This document shows positions 8,259 to 17,116 of a DNA stretch of 64,000 nt, piece by piece (position 1 is the first letter of the stretch; every line of letters starts with the position of its first letter). The stretch spans positions 50,240 to 114,239 of the forward strand of contig DATENU010000006.1 of NCBI GenBank assembly GCA_035274845.1. Direction: 5' to 3'. The position numbers were made by a program, and so were the translations under genes. The stretch is from Chthoniobacterales bacterium. GTDB taxonomy: Bacteria; Verrucomicrobiota; Verrucomicrobiia; Chthoniobacterales; UBA10450. The notes beneath the pieces are model-generated. The model saw nothing but the letters and a program-made list of their open reading frames with translations, ran no database searches and was not told the DNA's origin.

Positions 8259-8844
8259 ACTCTCCAGCGCGCGCGGCAGCGTGGCGTGGCGCGACGGCGA
8301 TCTCGAATGGGCGCGGCAATGGCCGAATAACCGCAAGAACTCCGGCGAGTTTTTCCAGAACCTGGCGGACGCGCAGAAGCAATTTGGCCCGCCGGCCCGG
8401 ATTGTGGTGGGCCTCGGACCCGGTTCCTACGCGGGAACCCGGATAGCGATTTCCACAGCCATCGGTTTGCAGTTGGCCACCAAGGCAGAGCTGGTCGGAC
8501 TGTCGTCGCTTTGCGCTGTCGAATGCGACGCGCCGGCCTACGCCGTCGTCGGGGACGCGCGCCGGCAATCGTTCTTCCTGGCGCAGGTGCGCGATCGAAT
8601 CGTATCGGTTCCGCCCGCTCTGCAAAGCGAAGCGGCACTCCGCAGCGCTCTTGCCGCTTTGAACGATCAGGTACCCGTTTTCGCCATGGAAGAATTACGG
8701 CAATTCGACGGCGTGCCGGTCCGATACCCGTCCGCCGAAATCCTGGCGCGGCTTGCCGCGGAGAGGAATCGCGAGTTTGTTCAGCCGCCGCTCGAACCAA
8801 TTTACCTTCGCGAGCCGCACATTACGATACCGAGACAAAGATGA
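8239..8844 (+). CDS. tsaB: tRNA threonylcarbamoyladenosine biosynthesis protein TsaB
   Basis: TsaB is the non-catalytic partner of TsaD in t6A synthesis. The product opens KILALELSSARGSVAW, the ASKHA-fold phosphate-1-like strand, and has the hallmark LGPGSYAGTRIAIS followed by GLQLA. The GTG at 8239 overlaps tsaE by 20 bases and gives 201 residues, normal for the family. The gene ends in an ATGA overlap with alr. TsaD and TsaC are not in the window. Confidence 0.9.
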   Translation: MKILALELSSARGSVAWRDGDLEWARQWPNNRKNSGEFFQNLADAQKQFGPPARIVVGLGPGSYAGTRIAISTAIGLQLATKAELVGLSSLCAVECDAPAYAVVGDARRQSFFLAQVRDRIVSVPPALQSEAALRSALAALNDQVPVFAMEELRQFDGVPVRYPSAEILARLAAERNREFVQPPLEPIYLREPHITIPRQR

Positions 8845-9932
8845 GTGAAACCTATCGCTGCTGGGCCGAGATCGATCGGAGCGCACTGCGCCATAACGCA
8901 GGCGTTGTCCGCGAGCGGATTGGCGCGGCGGAGATGCTCGCGGTGGTGAAGGCGAATGCTTACGGGCACGGCCTCGTGGGTGTGGCCGAAGCGCTGGCGA
9001 GCGACGCGCAGCTCTTCGGCGTAGCGAATCTCGAGGAAGCGCTCGCGCTCCGCGCCGCCGGCCTGTCGCATCCGGTGATCACCCTCAGTCCAGCATTAGC
9101 GGAGGAACGACCAATCATCGTCGAGCGGAAGTTCATTCCTACGATTTCGGCGCTCGAAGAAGCCGAGGCGTTCGCTCGGCTCGGTCCGGTTTCAATCAAT
9201 TTCAAAGTCGACACCGGAATGGGGCGGATGGGCGTGCCCGAAAACGAAAGCCTCGCGGTCTTCCGCAAAGTCGCGGCGTTGCCCAATGTGCGCGTCCACA
9301 GCATCTCCACCCACATGCCGGTCTCGAATGAAGACGCCGAGTACACGCGTGTCCAGCTAGAGCGATTTCGCAACGTCTTCGCGCAATTTCGCGCCGAAGT
9401 CCCCGGCGACTACAAAGCGCATGTCCTGCAAAGTGCTGGAACGCTGGCGTTCAATGATCCGCCGCCGGAGATCGTTCGCGCCGGGGTCATGCTCTACGGA
9501 ATTTCGCCGTTGCCCGAATTCCAAAAGATCCTCAAGCCGGTGATGACCTGGAAGGCGCGCATCGCTTTGATTCGGGAAATGCCGGCTGGCCACGGGATCA
9601 GTTACGGCCGCACTTTCATCACGCCGCGCCCGATGCGGGTGGCCACGCTTTCGGCCGGTTATGCCGACGGTTATCCGAGGCATCTTTCCAATCGCGAGGC
9701 AGCCATCCTGGTCCGGGGCCAGCGGTGTCCCCTTCTCGGACGCGTGACAATGGATTTGATGATGATCGATGTCTCCCACCTCAAGGACGCCCAGGTTGGA
9801 GACGAAGCAGTCCTGCTGGGCCGCCAGGGAGATGAGGAGGTTTCTGCGACCGAACTCGGAGACCGCGCTGGGACGATCTCGTGGGAAATTGTGACGCGCG
9901 TCGGCACCCGCGTCCGCCGCGTCTTCATATGA
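8841..9932 (+). CDS. alr: Alanine racemase
   Basis: A PLP enzyme interconverting L- and D-alanine for peptidoglycan. The 363-residue protein has the cofactor lysine in VVKANAYGHG (about residue 37), the DTGMGRMG segment, and the second catalytic base in GISYGRTF. The C-terminal beta domain includes the GRVTMDLMMIDVS signature. It overlaps tsaB by four bases. Coupling of alr with t6A genes is common in bacteria. The family assignment is firm. Confidence 0.95.
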   Translation: MSETYRCWAEIDRSALRHNAGVVRERIGAAEMLAVVKANAYGHGLVGVAEALASDAQLFGVANLEEALALRAAGLSHPVITLSPALAEERPIIVERKFIPTISALEEAEAFARLGPVSINFKVDTGMGRMGVPENESLAVFRKVAALPNVRVHSISTHMPVSNEDAEYTRVQLERFRNVFAQFRAEVPGDYKAHVLQSAGTLAFNDPPPEIVRAGVMLYGISPLPEFQKILKPVMTWKARIALIREMPAGHGISYGRTFITPRPMRVATLSAGYADGYPRHLSNREAAILVRGQRCPLLGRVTMDLMMIDVSHLKDAQVGDEAVLLGRQGDEEVSATELGDRAGTISWEIVTRVGTRVRRVFI

Positions 9933-9978
9933 TGGCGTTGGCAGGTCTCGGCGGTGCGTGTATTTGTGAGCAGCAGCG

Positions 9979-10344
9979 ATGTTCCAGATCATCTTCAACG
10001 AACTAAGCGCCGCGGAAATGTCGGCCCTGCCGAAGACGCTCCAGTTGGAGTTGCTGGCCGAATTCCAAATCCTGCCCGAGGACCTTGATAATCTGGACGC
10101 CAGCCGGTTCGGGGTGATCGAGCGGGAAGGAAAAAAGCTTCATCGCTATCGCGCGAAGGATTACCGGATTTATTTCGAGAAGCGCGCGGAAGGAATCACC
10201 GTGCATCGGGTCCTCCACAAGAACACGTTCCGCGATTTTCTTTTCCGCAGTAAGCTGCCGATGGCGGAAGACGATCAGCTCGGGAAAACGACCGAGTTTT
10301 GGAAGTTGATCGAGCAAGGCGAGCGAACCCGCAAAGCGTCGTGA
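9979..10344 (+). CDS. RelE/ParE-fold protein without a visible antitoxin
   Basis: A 121-residue protein with a stretch typical of RelE-type ribonucleases: a basic turn (GKKLHRYRAKDYRIYF) followed by a beta strand and HRVLHKNTFRDFL. RelE toxins cleave mRNA at the ribosome. However, no antitoxin gene precedes or follows it, and it is coupled by a four-base overlap to an aminotransferase gene in a housekeeping operon. It may be a domesticated or non-toxic RelE-fold protein. Activity cannot be judged from sequence alone. Confidence 0.6.
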   Translation: MFQIIFNELSAAEMSALPKTLQLELLAEFQILPEDLDNLDASRFGVIEREGKKLHRYRAKDYRIYFEKRAEGITVHRVLHKNTFRDFLFRSKLPMAEDDQLGKTTEFWKLIEQGERTRKAS

Positions 10345-11507
10345 TCGAGCAGCTCGCTTCGGACGAGAACCTGCGCCGGCGGGAATTCCCGATCTGTGCG
10401 CGCAAAATCTATTGCGCCCATGCGGCGGATGCGCCTTTGCCGCGGCGGGTGGCCGACGCAATGCAGGAATCGATCGAGCGCGCGTCGGTGGATCCGCGGG
10501 AGTACGAGAACGAGCTGGAGCGGATCGCGGAAACGCGGACGCTGGTGGCGCGGTTGCTGGGAAGCGGGGTAGACGAAATTGCCTTCACGGGGCCGACCGC
10601 AAGCGGGCTGAACGCAGTGGCCAACGGCCTCGATTGGAAGCCGGGTGACGAGGTCGTTTGCTACCTCGACGATTACCCGGCCAACGTTTATCCCTGGCTC
10701 GCTCTTGAGCGTCAGGGTGTCAGGCCGGTGCTGCTGGAAGCGGCTAGTATCGGAGAGATCACTCCCGAAATCGTGGAGCGCGCCCTGACGAATCGGACGC
10801 GCGTGGTGGCGCTGGCGAGCGCGAACTATTGCAGCGGTTATCGCATCGATCTGGATGCGATTGGCGCGCTTTGCGCCGGACGAGGCGTTCTGTTTTCAGT
10901 GGACGGAATCCAGACGCTGGGAGCTTTTCCAGTGCCGCTGGCAAACATCGATTTCCTCAGTGCCGGAGCCCAGAAATGGATGCTTGGTCCATCTGGCGCC
11001 GGGATCCTCTATATGAAGGAAAGCCGGCAGGAGTTGCTGCGCCCTGCGATCATCGGCGGCTGGAATGTGGTCTCGCCCAATTTTATCGCCCAGCGGGAAG
11101 TGAAGTTTGAAACCGGCGGCCGAAAATTCGAACCGGGCGCGTACACCCATAGCGTGATCGCCGGGTTACGGGCGGCGGTCGAACTGCTGCTGGAGGCAGG
11201 ACCGAATGAGATCACGCGGAGGATTCAAGGGCTGAACCAGACGTTGCGCGATCAACTTACGCCGAGTGGTTTCGAGTTCCTGAGTCCCGAAGAAGAGAAA
11301 AACCGCAGCGGCATTCTGAGCTTTCGGCATCCACGGGTCGCGTCGGATCGGCTGTTGGAAACGCTAACGAAAAACAACGTCGTCGTTTCGTTACGATTCG
11401 ACCGCGCTGAACAAAGCTGGCTGCGGGTGAGCCCGCATTTTTACAACACGCCGGCGGAAATTGAGCTCCTGATCGATTCTCTCGAACGAGATATCGCGAT
11501 CGCCTAG
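10341..11507 (+). CDS. Class V aminotransferase, cysteine desulfurase-like
   Basis: A fold-type I PLP enzyme of 388 residues. It has the pattern of SufS/Csd-like proteins: FTGPTASGLNAVANGL, a metal-free SVDGIQTLGAFPV with the PLP-contacting Asp, and SAGAQKWMLGPSGAGILY with the Schiff-base lysine. The C-terminal domain ends LRVSPHFYNTPAEIELLID. The expected active-site cysteine loop of true desulfurases is not evident, so it may act on another amino acid such as a kynurenine-like or isopenicillin-epimerase-like substrate. The GTG at 10341 overlaps the RelE-like stop by four bases. Confidence 0.82.
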   Translation: MIEQLASDENLRRREFPICARKIYCAHAADAPLPRRVADAMQESIERASVDPREYENELERIAETRTLVARLLGSGVDEIAFTGPTASGLNAVANGLDWKPGDEVVCYLDDYPANVYPWLALERQGVRPVLLEAASIGEITPEIVERALTNRTRVVALASANYCSGYRIDLDAIGALCAGRGVLFSVDGIQTLGAFPVPLANIDFLSAGAQKWMLGPSGAGILYMKESRQELLRPAIIGGWNVVSPNFIAQREVKFETGGRKFEPGAYTHSVIAGLRAAVELLLEAGPNEITRRIQGLNQTLRDQLTPSGFEFLSPEEEKNRSGILSFRHPRVASDRLLETLTKNNVVVSLRFDRAEQSWLRVSPHFYNTPAEIELLIDSLERDIAIA

Positions 11508-11515
11508 ATCGCGAT
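11493..11515 (+). terminator. Hairpin across the aminotransferase stop, possible terminator
   Basis: A perfect 9-bp stem (ATCGCGATC / GATCGCGAT) encloses the five bases GCCTA, part of the stop codon. No U-tract follows, so it may be a weak or Rho-assisted terminator at the end of the sppA-to-aminotransferase run. The rest of 11516-11699 shows no gene. Confidence 0.4.
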
Positions 11516-11699
11516 CGGGGAACTCCGGGCCGTGGTTCCCTTAGTTATTGATTAGGAAGCCTTGGTTTGGCATTGATCATGTGACCGCCCGGAAGAATCC
11601 CGTCTCACCATCGCGCAATTGTTGTCGGCTATTGACTACGCGCGGTATTAGCGGCCGAACCGTCGCCAAGCAGCCAGAGAGCGTCCGGATGTAAGGCTT

Positions 11700-14600
11700 A
11701 TGGCGGAACAGGAAAACAAAGGAGGCGGTTCGATCTCCTGGGCCAACGTGACCGCATTGCTAGTAGCCGTAGCAGGCGGCATCTCGCTCCTCGTTTCGCC
11801 CCTCGTAAGTTCGCGTCCGCAGAAAGGAAGCCGCCCCGTACAGACCCTGGCCGATCAGGATGTCGATGCCCGCCTTTGGCAGGACCCGTTGCGGGTCTCC
11901 ATCGATCATTTCGAAAGCGCCGCTTCCCCAAAATCGGAGACGCTCAAACGGTCAAAAGAGCATCTCGCGAAGGTGAGTTTGGATATCTCCTTGTTACGCG
12001 GGGCCACCGACAAGCCGCAGTTGTTGATCCTGCCGGTGATGATCCCGGGCGGTCCTTACGCCGAGAATAACGAGCGCCGATTGCGAACGCGCCAGGCGGT
12101 CGTTTCTGGTTTGGCGGTGAGCGGCTTTACGCCGCGGGATGGGGAACGCATTGGATACTTCGCCCTCCCGGAACTCGACGACGCACCCGAAGGACGCTCT
12201 GCGGATCTGGTTCCGTACGAATGGTTCCAAAGGGCCAGCGAAAACTCCGGACTTTCCAAAGCGGACGGCCCCAATCGCGTTCTCATCCTTTGGGTGCGCG
12301 ACGACTTGCCCGGCGCGAAACCGCTCCAGACTTTGCGGGTTCTCGCGAATGCCTTGAGATGGGACACAGCGGCGCATCGTGTCGCGGTTATCGGACCTGG
12401 GACCTCGACGAGTCTGACCAAACTCTTCGAGGAAGACGCCGAGCCCGGCACTGCGAACAATGCCGGCCTCAATGGCATTGCATTGTATGCCGCGTTGCCG
12501 ACCGCGGCCGCCGAGGTGTTGACGCCTGGCCAGGAGGGAAAAAACGCAGCCGAGCCTGTTTTGAAGTCCGGCCCGCGCTTGTATCGAACCATTAACACCG
12601 ATGACGAGGTCGCTCGGTCGATCATCGAGGAGCTCGCCCGCCGGCGGGTTGATTTACGGGACAATTTGAACGTCGATCTGAAGAAAAACTGGCGCGCGCT
12701 TAAACACGTCGCGGTCATCTCCGAATTGGATACGGTTTACGGCAGATCGTTGCCGTTGACCCTGCGCACAGAAATTCAACGCGACCATCCCGTCCAGCCG
12801 GCGACGGAGGCGATCGAAGCGAAGAGCGATTTTTCGAGCGGCGATGACCGAAAAGAGTGGTTTCATGTTTTCACCTACTTGCGCGGAATCGATGGTCGTC
12901 TCCCAGCCGAGGGCGGCAGCGAAAAAAGCAAGGCCCCGGCGGAAAAGGAGCAAGGGACCGCGCCGCGGGAAGCAACTGAGGGCGAGGACCAATCCGACTA
13001 CCTGCGTCGTCTGGCCACGCAGCTCGCCGCGGAGCACCAAAAGCTGAAGCGCCAGGGCAGTCAGGGCTTCAAAGCCGTGGGCATTCTGGGCAGCGACGTC
13101 TACGACAAATTGATGATCCTGCGGGCGCTCCGCGCTGAGTTACCCGGCGTCATTTTTTTCACGAACAATCTGGATGCGCGCCTTGGGTTGAAGGAGGAAT
13201 GGCCGGCCGCTCATAACCTGATCGTGGTCTCGCCCTTCGGACTAAGTCTCGCGTCCGCATATCAGGGCAGGATCGCGCCGTTCCGTGACAGCTACCAAAC
13301 GTCAGTCTTCGCCAGCACCCTCATGATCATAGGGCCGTTGAAAAGGCCAACCCGGGAGCAGATGCTTTCGCCGCGAATTTTTGAAATCGCGCGAAACGGT
13401 CCGTGGGACCTCAGCGTGAAAGCACGGATTTTCGATCCGCCGCGACTCGATACCGCCACCTGGTTTGGCAATTCGGGCCGGCGCATCTTCGCCGCGCTCG
13501 CTTTCGCCGGATTCCTGGCCGTCCTGGGTTGGATCGGTCTGACAGCAGGATGGATTGAGCTGCCTGTCGATATGACGGCGGGCTGGCGCGTGAGCAGTAT
13601 CGTGAGCCGGCTCTTTGCCATGACTCCAATTGCCCTCGTGGTGGCATTCCTTGTTAGCGTCGTTGTAATTTGGCCGCTGTATCGGGTGCAACGCCTGGCC
13701 GGCGAACCGCTCGCCATTCTTCAAGGAATCAGTATTTGGCCCACGGAAATGGTTCGCGGGATCATCGCCATCCTCTGCGCGCACTTTGCCTGGAAGAGTC
13801 ACGTCGCCCTGCGCGAGAGCGATGCCCAGATCAAGCGCGATCATTGCCTCCCCGGTGCCACGCCCGCGAGCCCATGTGCCGTGCCGGCGCCGCAAACGAC
13901 AACATCGGTGCCCAAAACAACCTGGCTTCGCCGCATCGTGGCTCTTGGGAACTGGAACATCGCCGCGGCTCGCCAGCGCGTGCAGGAAAGGATCGGGTGG
14001 CGAACCGGGAGCCGCGAAAAGCGCTCGACTCCTTTGCCGGATAATGCGCCAGAGGGCGCGACCGCCGTGGAAAGAGACGGCATCAGCGCCGAAAAGCTGT
14101 GGCAGGAATATCTGGAAAGGGGACACTGGCGGCGCCGCCTTGCCCGCTTCGGACCGCTGGTTGTTTTTTATTTGATCGGCGGCGTCGCGATTTTTCTGGC
14201 GCTCGGATTCCCGGCTATTCCTGCCCGCGGCGGGTTCAGCTTCGGGGTCGACATGGTGATGCTGATAATCTGCATCATCAGTACGACGGTCCTGCTCTTC
14301 TACATCGTCGACGCCATCCGTCTGAACCGAGACCTGATCGCGCTCTTCAACCAGGGTATCACTTTTTGGCCCGAAAGTGCGCAGAAGCTGAGCGCGCGCC
14401 GTCGCCTGCTTAACGAGGAGGAACTGGCCGAGTATCTCGATATCCGGTTAATCGCCGCCCGCACCGAAGTGGTTTGCCCGCTGATCAATTATCCCTTTGT
14501 CATTCTCGTCCTGATGATCGTGGCCCGGAACAGTTACTTCGATAATTGGGACTGGCCCTGGAGCTTGATCATCATCCTCGCGCTCAACCTGGCCTGGGCC

Positions 14601-14900
14601 ATCTATTGCTCGGTCCGGCTCTACCGCGCCGCCCGGAAAGCTCGGCGCACCGCGATTGACCGTTTGTCGGACCACCGGCTGCAGGCGCTTTATCACACCA
14701 CTGAGGTCCAAACGCCTGAAGGCCGCGCGCAGGCGGAGACCAGGGTGAAGATGATCGAGGAGACGATCAGCGAGATTCGCGATTTAAGCCGTGGAGCGTT
14801 CGCTCCGCTGTCCAATCAACCCTTCTTCCGGGCGATCCTGTTTACGTCCGGAAGTATAGGGATCGGATCGCTTCTGCAGTACCTGCCCAGCATCTTCTAG
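11700..14900 (+). CDS. Large membrane protein of unknown function with a receptor-like sensory region
   Basis: No named family recognised. The 1066 residues begin with a transmembrane segment (about 14-36), followed by a soluble region of about 550 residues, probably extracytoplasmic. This region contains alternating strand/helix segments (HVAVISELDTVYGRSLP, KAVGILGSDVYDKLMI, PGVIFFTNNLDARL, NLIVVSPFGLSL) suggesting a two-lobed periplasmic-binding-like fold. A highly charged linker lies near residue 415. From about 590 to the end there are six to eight hydrophobic segments in two clusters, separated by a cytoplasmic-looking insert (about 740-805). It stands alone as a single transcription unit between a hairpin and convergent rpsR. 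A ligand sensor or transporter is possible; nothing identifies the substrate. Confidence 0.7.
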   Translation: MAEQENKGGGSISWANVTALLVAVAGGISLLVSPLVSSRPQKGSRPVQTLADQDVDARLWQDPLRVSIDHFESAASPKSETLKRSKEHLAKVSLDISLLRGATDKPQLLILPVMIPGGPYAENNERRLRTRQAVVSGLAVSGFTPRDGERIGYFALPELDDAPEGRSADLVPYEWFQRASENSGLSKADGPNRVLILWVRDDLPGAKPLQTLRVLANALRWDTAAHRVAVIGPGTSTSLTKLFEEDAEPGTANNAGLNGIALYAALPTAAAEVLTPGQEGKNAAEPVLKSGPRLYRTINTDDEVARSIIEELARRRVDLRDNLNVDLKKNWRALKHVAVISELDTVYGRSLPLTLRTEIQRDHPVQPATEAIEAKSDFSSGDDRKEWFHVFTYLRGIDGRLPAEGGSEKSKAPAEKEQGTAPREATEGEDQSDYLRRLATQLAAEHQKLKRQGSQGFKAVGILGSDVYDKLMILRALRAELPGVIFFTNNLDARLGLKEEWPAAHNLIVVSPFGLSLASAYQGRIAPFRDSYQTSVFASTLMIIGPLKRPTREQMLSPRIFEIARNGPWDLSVKARIFDPPRLDTATWFGNSGRRIFAALAFAGFLAVLGWIGLTAGWIELPVDMTAGWRVSSIVSRLFAMTPIALVVAFLVSVVVIWPLYRVQRLAGEPLAILQGISIWPTEMVRGIIAILCAHFAWKSHVALRESDAQIKRDHCLPGATPASPCAVPAPQTTTSVPKTTWLRRIVALGNWNIAAARQRVQERIGWRTGSREKRSTPLPDNAPEGATAVERDGISAEKLWQEYLERGHWRRRLARFGPLVVFYLIGGVAIFLALGFPAIPARGGFSFGVDMVMLIICIISTTVLLFYIVDAIRLNRDLIALFNQGITFWPESAQKLSARRRLLNEEELAEYLDIRLIAARTEVVCPLINYPFVILVLMIVARNSYFDNWDWPWSLIIILALNLAWAIYCSVRLYRAARKARRTAIDRLSDHRLQALYHTTEVQTPEGRAQAETRVKMIEETISEIRDLSRGAFAPLSNQPFFRAILFTSGSIGIGSLLQYLPSIF

Positions 14901-14935
14901 GGCTATCCGCGAGCCGAGCGGAAATGAAGGCACAC

Positions 14936-15175
14936 CTACTTCATCAGCAGCACGGAACGGCTGCGCTTGATCTCGCGCGTGATCTTGCGATGCATGTGCG
15001 CCGGCATGCCGGTCACACGGCGCGGCAAGATTTTGCCGCTCTCGGTCACGAATTTCTTGAGGAGATCGGGATTCTTGTAATCGATCGCCTCGGTGGCGAT
15101 GTCGATCCGCCGGCGCGGCATGGTCCGGTTGGCGCGGCGGAAAGCGGAACGGCGTTTGGCTGTCTTTGGTTGCAT
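14936..15175 (-). CDS. rpsR: 30S ribosomal protein S18
   Basis: A 79-residue basic protein with the S18 core: [24 protein letters not shown] and [17 protein letters not shown]. It binds the platform of the small subunit next to S6. It lies six bases downstream of rpmG in a three-gene minus-strand unit and is convergent with the 1066-residue membrane protein gene. S6, its usual partner gene, is not adjacent. Confidence 0.95.
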   Translation of the reverse strand: MQPKTAKRRSAFRRANRTMPRRRIDIATEAIDYKNPDLLKKFVTESGKILPRRVTGMPAHMHRKITREIKRSRSVLLMK

Positions 15176-15181
15176 GGCTGT

Positions 15182-15355
15182 TTACCTCGTCTCGCGATGG
15201 AGGGTATGCCGCTTCAGGAACGGATTGTATTTCTTTTTTTCCAAACGATTCGGCGTCCGCGGGCTCTTCTTGTTCCGGGTGCTCATGTAACGAGAGACCG
15301 GCTGCCCGAGCGCCTTCGCTTCCGTGCATTCCAGAGTGATTATTTCCTGCGCCAT
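15182..15355 (-). CDS. rpmG: 50S ribosomal protein L33
   Basis: A 57-residue protein found by reading the minus strand from an ATG at 15355 to a TAA at 15182. It contains [30 protein letters not shown] and [17 protein letters not shown], the classic L33 pattern. The zinc-ribbon cysteines of the four-Cys form are absent (one Cys only), so this is the zinc-independent type. It starts four bases after the DksA-like stop and ends six bases before rpsR, indicating one operon. Confidence 0.93.
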   Translation of the reverse strand: MAQEIITLECTEAKALGQPVSRYMSTRNKKSPRTPNRLEKKKYNPFLKRHTLHRETR

Positions 15356-15358
15356 AAA

Positions 15359-16096
15359 CTATTCCTTGCTCTCGTCCGGCTTGGTTTCTTCTTCTTCGCC
15401 TTCCGCGCTCTCTTCGTCCGTCAGACCAAAAAGCGAGGTGACCGATTGCCGGACACGCGACGCCTTGTTCTGCTTCTCGAGCTGCGATTGGCATTCCACG
15501 GTGAAACGCGCAAACGGGATCGCTTCGAGCCGCGCATGGGAAATCTGTTTGCCCGACATTTCGCAGATTCCGTAGGTGCCGAGCTCAATCCGCTTCAACG
15601 CCTGGTCGATTTCGTAGAGCGCATCCTGTTCCTGGGAAAGGAGGCTGAGCGCGAAGTCGCGGTCGTAGGCATCGCTGCCGGCGTCCGCCTGATGCATCCC
15701 GAAAGCTGAGGCTTCGCTGCCTTCCGCGCGCGAGCGTAAATTGTCTTTCGCGACCCCGGCCATCGAATCGACCATCGCGTCGCGAAGCTGCAGTAATTTG
15801 TCTTTCTGGCCGCGCACGAACGGGTCGAGCCGCCGTTGCTTGTGGTTTTTCGCCGCCAGGATCGTCTGGCTCGCATCAGGGGAAACAAAATTCTTTTTCG
15901 CGCCGTTGGCCCGAGGCGATTTGCCGGCGTGAGGGGACGTTTTTGCCGCCTTTTTTGCGACGGGCTTCTTCGTGGCAGCGGCTTTTTTGCCAGCGGACTT
16001 GGTCGCTTTGGCTGCTTTTGGGTGCGAAGATTTCTTGGCCTGTCCCTTTGCTTTAGCAGGTTTTTTCGAGCTCTTCTTTTTCGGGGAGTTGGCCAT
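15359..16096 (-). CDS. TraR/DksA-family protein with histone H1-like lysine/alanine tail
   Basis: The first 70 residues are almost entirely Lys, Ala, Pro and Ser (KKSSKKPAKAKGQAKK style), like bacterial histone H1 tails that bind nucleic acids. A DksA-like helical region and a C-terminal finger follow (GTYGICEMSGKQI ... LEAIPFARFTVECQSQ). In DksA four cysteines bind zinc. Here the second and fourth positions are Ser and Gln, leaving one Cys per knuckle. An acidic tail (SAEGEEEETKPDESKE) closes the 245 residues. It heads the unit with rpmG and rpsR. It may tune transcription at ribosomal or stress promoters, but this is inference from the family. Confidence 0.8.
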   Translation of the reverse strand: MANSPKKKSSKKPAKAKGQAKKSSHPKAAKATKSAGKKAAATKKPVAKKAAKTSPHAGKSPRANGAKKNFVSPDASQTILAAKNHKQRRLDPFVRGQKDKLLQLRDAMVDSMAGVAKDNLRSRAEGSEASAFGMHQADAGSDAYDRDFALSLLSQEQDALYEIDQALKRIELGTYGICEMSGKQISHARLEAIPFARFTVECQSQLEKQNKASRVRQSVTSLFGLTDEESAEGEEEETKPDESKE

Positions 16097-16224
16097 ATTT
16101 TCAAGTGCACCCTTGGTTTGCCGGGCGCGAGCGGAGGCTTACTTAAAGGCATTTCTGGCGGGGTGCAAGGGGAGATTTACCCGCTAAAAACGAGCAAAAA
16201 AGTAGCCAGTTTTTGGGCCGATTT

Positions 16225-17019
16225 TCAGGAGCTGGCGCTCGAATAATGGCGCAGGGCAAAACGCCAGAAAACGCGTGAAAGGGAAAACGCAATCGACCCG
16301 GCCACAATGAGATGCAACATCAGCAGGGCAGGGTCGCCCAGCGGCTTGATCAGGAGCCGGGCCGGGATATTGGCCACGATCACCACCGGGATGATCCAGC
16401 CAAACACAAAACGAAAAAGGCGCGGGAAGATCACGTCCGGATAACGGGCAATGTGGAGAAAATTGAAGTAGCCGTAAACCAATCCCTGGGCCCGGACGAT
16501 CCAGAAGCTGATCGCCGCCAGGGTGAGCATGATGGAATAATGAATCGCTACGCCGAAGCAGATCGCCACCAGATAAAGAAGAACCTGCACCACGGACGGC
16601 GTGACGTGCAGCTTGGAGAGCGCGACGATGACCACCACGCCGCCCAGGAGCGCGTTGAGCACGCTGTCGAGACCGAACTGTTTGGTGGAAACGGCAAACT
16701 GGCTGTCGATCGGCAGCGCGAGCAACGAGTCCAATTTTCCAGTCCGGACCAGCTCGGGAATATTGGAAACATTGACGAAGAAAAATGCCTGGAACAATTG
16801 GGCGATCATCTGGTGGGTGCCGATCAGCAGGATCACTTCCCACTTTGTCCAGTCACCGAGGCGATCCACCTGGCCGAAGATAATGCCGAAGAAAACGATT
16901 TGGCCGCAGAACCAGAGGACTTCCACGATCATCCAAAGGATGAAATTGGCTTTGAAACTCAGCTCCCGGATAAGCGAGTTGCGCAGCATGATTCCCCAGA
17001 TGGTGAGATAACGGCGCAT
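16225..17019 (-). CDS. ABC-2 type permease (DUF990-like)
   Basis: A membrane protein of about 264 residues with six hydrophobic segments and the ABC-2 family features NSLIRELSFKANF at the start and TGKLDSLLALPIDSQF in the middle. Related permeases form heterodimers with a second ABC-2 subunit and an NatA-like ATPase. The presumed partner is at 22075-22875, five kilobases away on the same strand; no matching ATPase is next to either. The ATG at 17019 is preferred over 17055 because homologous sequence begins there. It diverges from the macA-like gene. Confidence 0.85.
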   Translation of the reverse strand: MRRYLTIWGIMLRNSLIRELSFKANFILWMIVEVLWFCGQIVFFGIIFGQVDRLGDWTKWEVILLIGTHQMIAQLFQAFFFVNVSNIPELVRTGKLDSLLALPIDSQFAVSTKQFGLDSVLNALLGGVVVIVALSKLHVTPSVVQVLLYLVAICFGVAIHYSIMLTLAAISFWIVRAQGLVYGYFNFLHIARYPDVIFPRLFRFVFGWIIPVVIVANIPARLLIKPLGDPALLMLHLIVAGSIAFSLSRVFWRFALRHYSSASS

Positions 17020-17116
17020 CCGCCCTACGCTTCCGCGCAACCGGGACGGCCGCAACTTCGAGCTTTCTCCGAGGTTGTATTAACCTCAGGCAAGATCATC
17101 GTTCGCAGACACCGGC

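Noticed and set aside
11516..11699. Possible RNA gene upstream of the 1066-residue protein
   Set aside because: Apart from the hairpin at the preceding stop, no stable structure or recognised RNA was seen.
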